Assembly: GCA_017561105.1 (NCBI GenBank)
Contig: JAFZDR010000196.1
Coordinates: 1 to 6,964 of the forward strand
Source of the DNA: Alistipes sp.
Lineage (GTDB): Bacteria; Bacteroidota; Bacteroidia; Bacteroidales; Rikenellaceae
Direction of reading: 5' to 3'
DNA: 6,964 nucleotides
The position numbers and the translations under genes are program-made. Below the pieces are notes generated by a model, which was not told where the DNA came from, ran no database searches, and saw nothing but the letters and a program-made list of their open reading frames with translations. How positions within the stretch are numbered: position 1 is the stretch's first letter; each line of letters begins with the position of its first letter. Positions 5,979-6,964 of this stretch are shown piece by piece.

Positions 5979-6964
5979 ATGAAAAATTTTAACAGCGACT
6001 CTTCGTCTGCACTTTCGCGCTTTGCAAAGGATAAGCGCTTGCGCACAGAGCGTACTACAACTCGCAGCGAGCGTCCGGCTTCGGCTCGTCCTACTTCGGC
6101 TCGTCCGGAGCGTACAAAGCGAGCATCGTTCAATCCGAATTTCACCGATGACAACCGTCCAAAGCGCAATGCCGAGGGCTCTTTCAAGTCGAATAGCCGT
6201 CCAACTCGCGATTTTGGTGCAAAGGGTGGCAAATTTGAGGGTAAGAGCAAGTTCGAAGGTCGCGGAAAGTTCGAGAATAAGGGCGAGGGTCGTGGCGAGC
6301 GTAACGAGCGCACCTTCAAAGGCAAGAGCGATGGCTTCAAGGGCGGTCGCAAGCCAATGGGTGGCAAGCGCGACGGTGGTTACAAGGGCAAGCCTGCAGC
6401 TGAGCGCAGCTATCCAAAATACAATCCAAACAAGGTTACAGGCGAGGTTCGCTTGAATCGTTTTGTTGCACAGTCGGGACTCTGTTCGCGTCGCGAGGCC
6501 GATGAGTTTATCGCAGCAGGCTTGGTTAGCGTAAACGGCGTTATCGTAACCGAACTCGGTACAAAGGTTTGGCCTACCGATGTTGTGAAGTTTAACGATG
6601 AGCGTTTGCAGGGCGAGAAGAATGTTTACCTCGTATTGAATAAGCCGAAGGGCTATGTTACAACCCTCGAGGATGACCACGCCGAGAAGACTGTTATGGA
6701 GTTGGTGCAGAATGCTTGCAAGGAGCGAATCTATCCTGTAGGTCGCCTCGATAAGAACTCGTTGGGTTTGTTGCTCTTTACAAACGACGGCGATATTACA
6801 CGCCAGTTGACTCACCCGTCATTGCGCAAGAAGAAGATCTACGAAGTTACTTTGGATAAGGCGCTCACACGCGCTGACCTTGAGCAACTTGCAGAGGGCA
6901 TTACTCTTGAGGATGGTGATATCTTCTTCGATGAGATCTCGTACATTAAGGATGATAAAAAGTC
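5979..6964 (+). CDS. rRNA pseudouridine synthase, RsuA/RluB family, with long basic N-terminal extension (3' end missing)
   Basis: The first 328 codons of a gene leaving the window at its right edge. It converts a specific uridine of rRNA to pseudouridine. Residues 1 to about 155 are low-complexity, rich in Lys, Arg, Gly, Ser and Glu, with short internal repeats, and probably disordered. An S4 RNA-binding domain follows (about 157-205: VRLNRFVAQSGLCSRREADEF, then GLVSVNG). The catalytic domain begins at YLVLNKPKGYVTT (217-229), has the catalytic-Asp motif GRLDKNSLGLLL (255-266, Asp258) and LTHPSLRKKKIYEV (277-290), all diagnostic of the RsuA/RluB/RluE/RluF family. RluB-like (large subunit) seems more likely than RsuA, but the sequence seen cannot decide it. 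The ATG at 5979 is chosen because a promoter -7 element lies just upstream; the next in-frame ATG (6357) is within the tail. The end of the catalytic domain is outside the window. Confidence 0.92.
   Translation, partial: MKNFNSDSSSALSRFAKDKRLRTERTTTRSERPASARPTSARPERTKRASFNPNFTDDNRPKRNAEGSFKSNSRPTRDFGAKGGKFEGKSKFEGRGKFENKGEGRGERNERTFKGKSDGFKGGRKPMGGKRDGGYKGKPAAERSYPKYNPNKVTGEVRLNRFVAQSGLCSRREADEFIAAGLVSVNGVIVTELGTKVWPTDVVKFNDERLQGEKNVYLVLNKPKGYVTTLEDDHAEKTVMELVQNACKERIYPVGRLDKNSLGLLLFTNDGDITRQLTHPSLRKKKIYEVTLDKALTRADLEQLAEGITLEDGDIFFDEISYIKDDKK
6072..6110 (+). repeat. 15-bp coding tandem repeat in the pseudouridine synthase tail
   Basis: Two 15-bp units (6072-6086 and 6087-6101, 13 of 15 bases identical) and a partial third unit (6102-6110) encode RPASA, RPTSA and RPE (residues 32-44). 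The high nucleotide identity suggests recent duplication by slippage within the disordered tail. Confidence 0.7.
6231..6284 (+). repeat. 18-bp coding repeat encoding KFEGxx in the pseudouridine synthase tail
   Basis: Three consecutive 18-bp units (6231-6248, 6249-6266, 6267-6284) encode KFEGKS, KFEGRG and KFENKG (residues 85-102), followed by looser FKGK and FKGGR copies. Third codon positions differ between units, so the peptide pattern has been kept while the DNA drifted. This suggests selection on the peptide rather than fresh slippage. Confidence 0.65.

Noticed and set aside
5855..6815. Long minus-strand frames (5855-6367, 5967-6815) and a plus-strand frame (6022-6456) across the pseudouridine synthase gene.
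   Set aside because: They are shadows of a GC-skewed, repeat-rich coding sequence; the plus-strand frame beginning at 5979 has S4 and catalytic motifs and continues to the window edge.
1..6964. CRISPR array, transposon ends, integrase, tRNA/rRNA genes, toxin-antitoxin or other defence genes.
   Set aside because: I looked for repeated spacers, transposase-like products, tRNA-like folds and small paired genes on both strands and found none.

Overview
The window looks like chromosomal DNA from a member of the Bacteroidota, most likely the order Bacteroidales. Three things point there. The promoters carry the -7 element TAnnTTTG typical of that phylum. No start codon has a clear Shine-Dalgarno sequence. 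The protein set (DUF4886 hydrolase, three-domain calcineurin-like lipoprotein, FabD, ROK regulator, pseudouridine synthase with a basic N-terminal tail) is common in gut Bacteroidales. I cannot fix the genus; an Alistipes/Rikenellaceae-like source is only a guess.

Layout. Positions 1-2983 (minus strand) hold a two-gene unit for exported enzymes: an 872-residue lipoprotein phosphoesterase followed after 31 bp by a DUF4886 SGNH-like hydrolase that runs off the left edge. Positions 2984-3084 are a divergent intergenic region where a minus-strand and a plus-strand promoter overlap almost completely and an inverted repeat lies across them. Positions 3085-3966 (plus) encode malonyl-CoA:ACP transacylase (FabD), ended by a strong intrinsic terminator at 3999-4025. 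Right after it a new promoter drives a ROK-family regulator (4067-5290) and a GNAT acetyltransferase (5302-5778), 11 bp apart and probably one transcript. A 200-bp gap with a promoter element leads to an rRNA pseudouridine synthase of the RsuA/RluB type (5979 to the right edge), which begins with a lysine/arginine/glycine-rich tail of about 155 residues.

How the genes fit together. The minus-strand pair probably acts outside the cytoplasm on phospho- or acyl-esters, perhaps of glycans or lipids. FabD and the pseudouridine synthase are housekeeping enzymes for fatty-acid synthesis and ribosome maturation. The ROK-GNAT pair may be a small sugar-responsive regulatory unit. I see no CRISPR array, defence island, tRNA/rRNA gene, insertion sequence or phage gene. 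The most interesting signals are regulatory architecture (the overlapping divergent promoters with a dyad, and the compact terminator/promoter/mini-ORF before the ROK gene) and the disordered tail on the pseudouridine synthase, rather than a new system.
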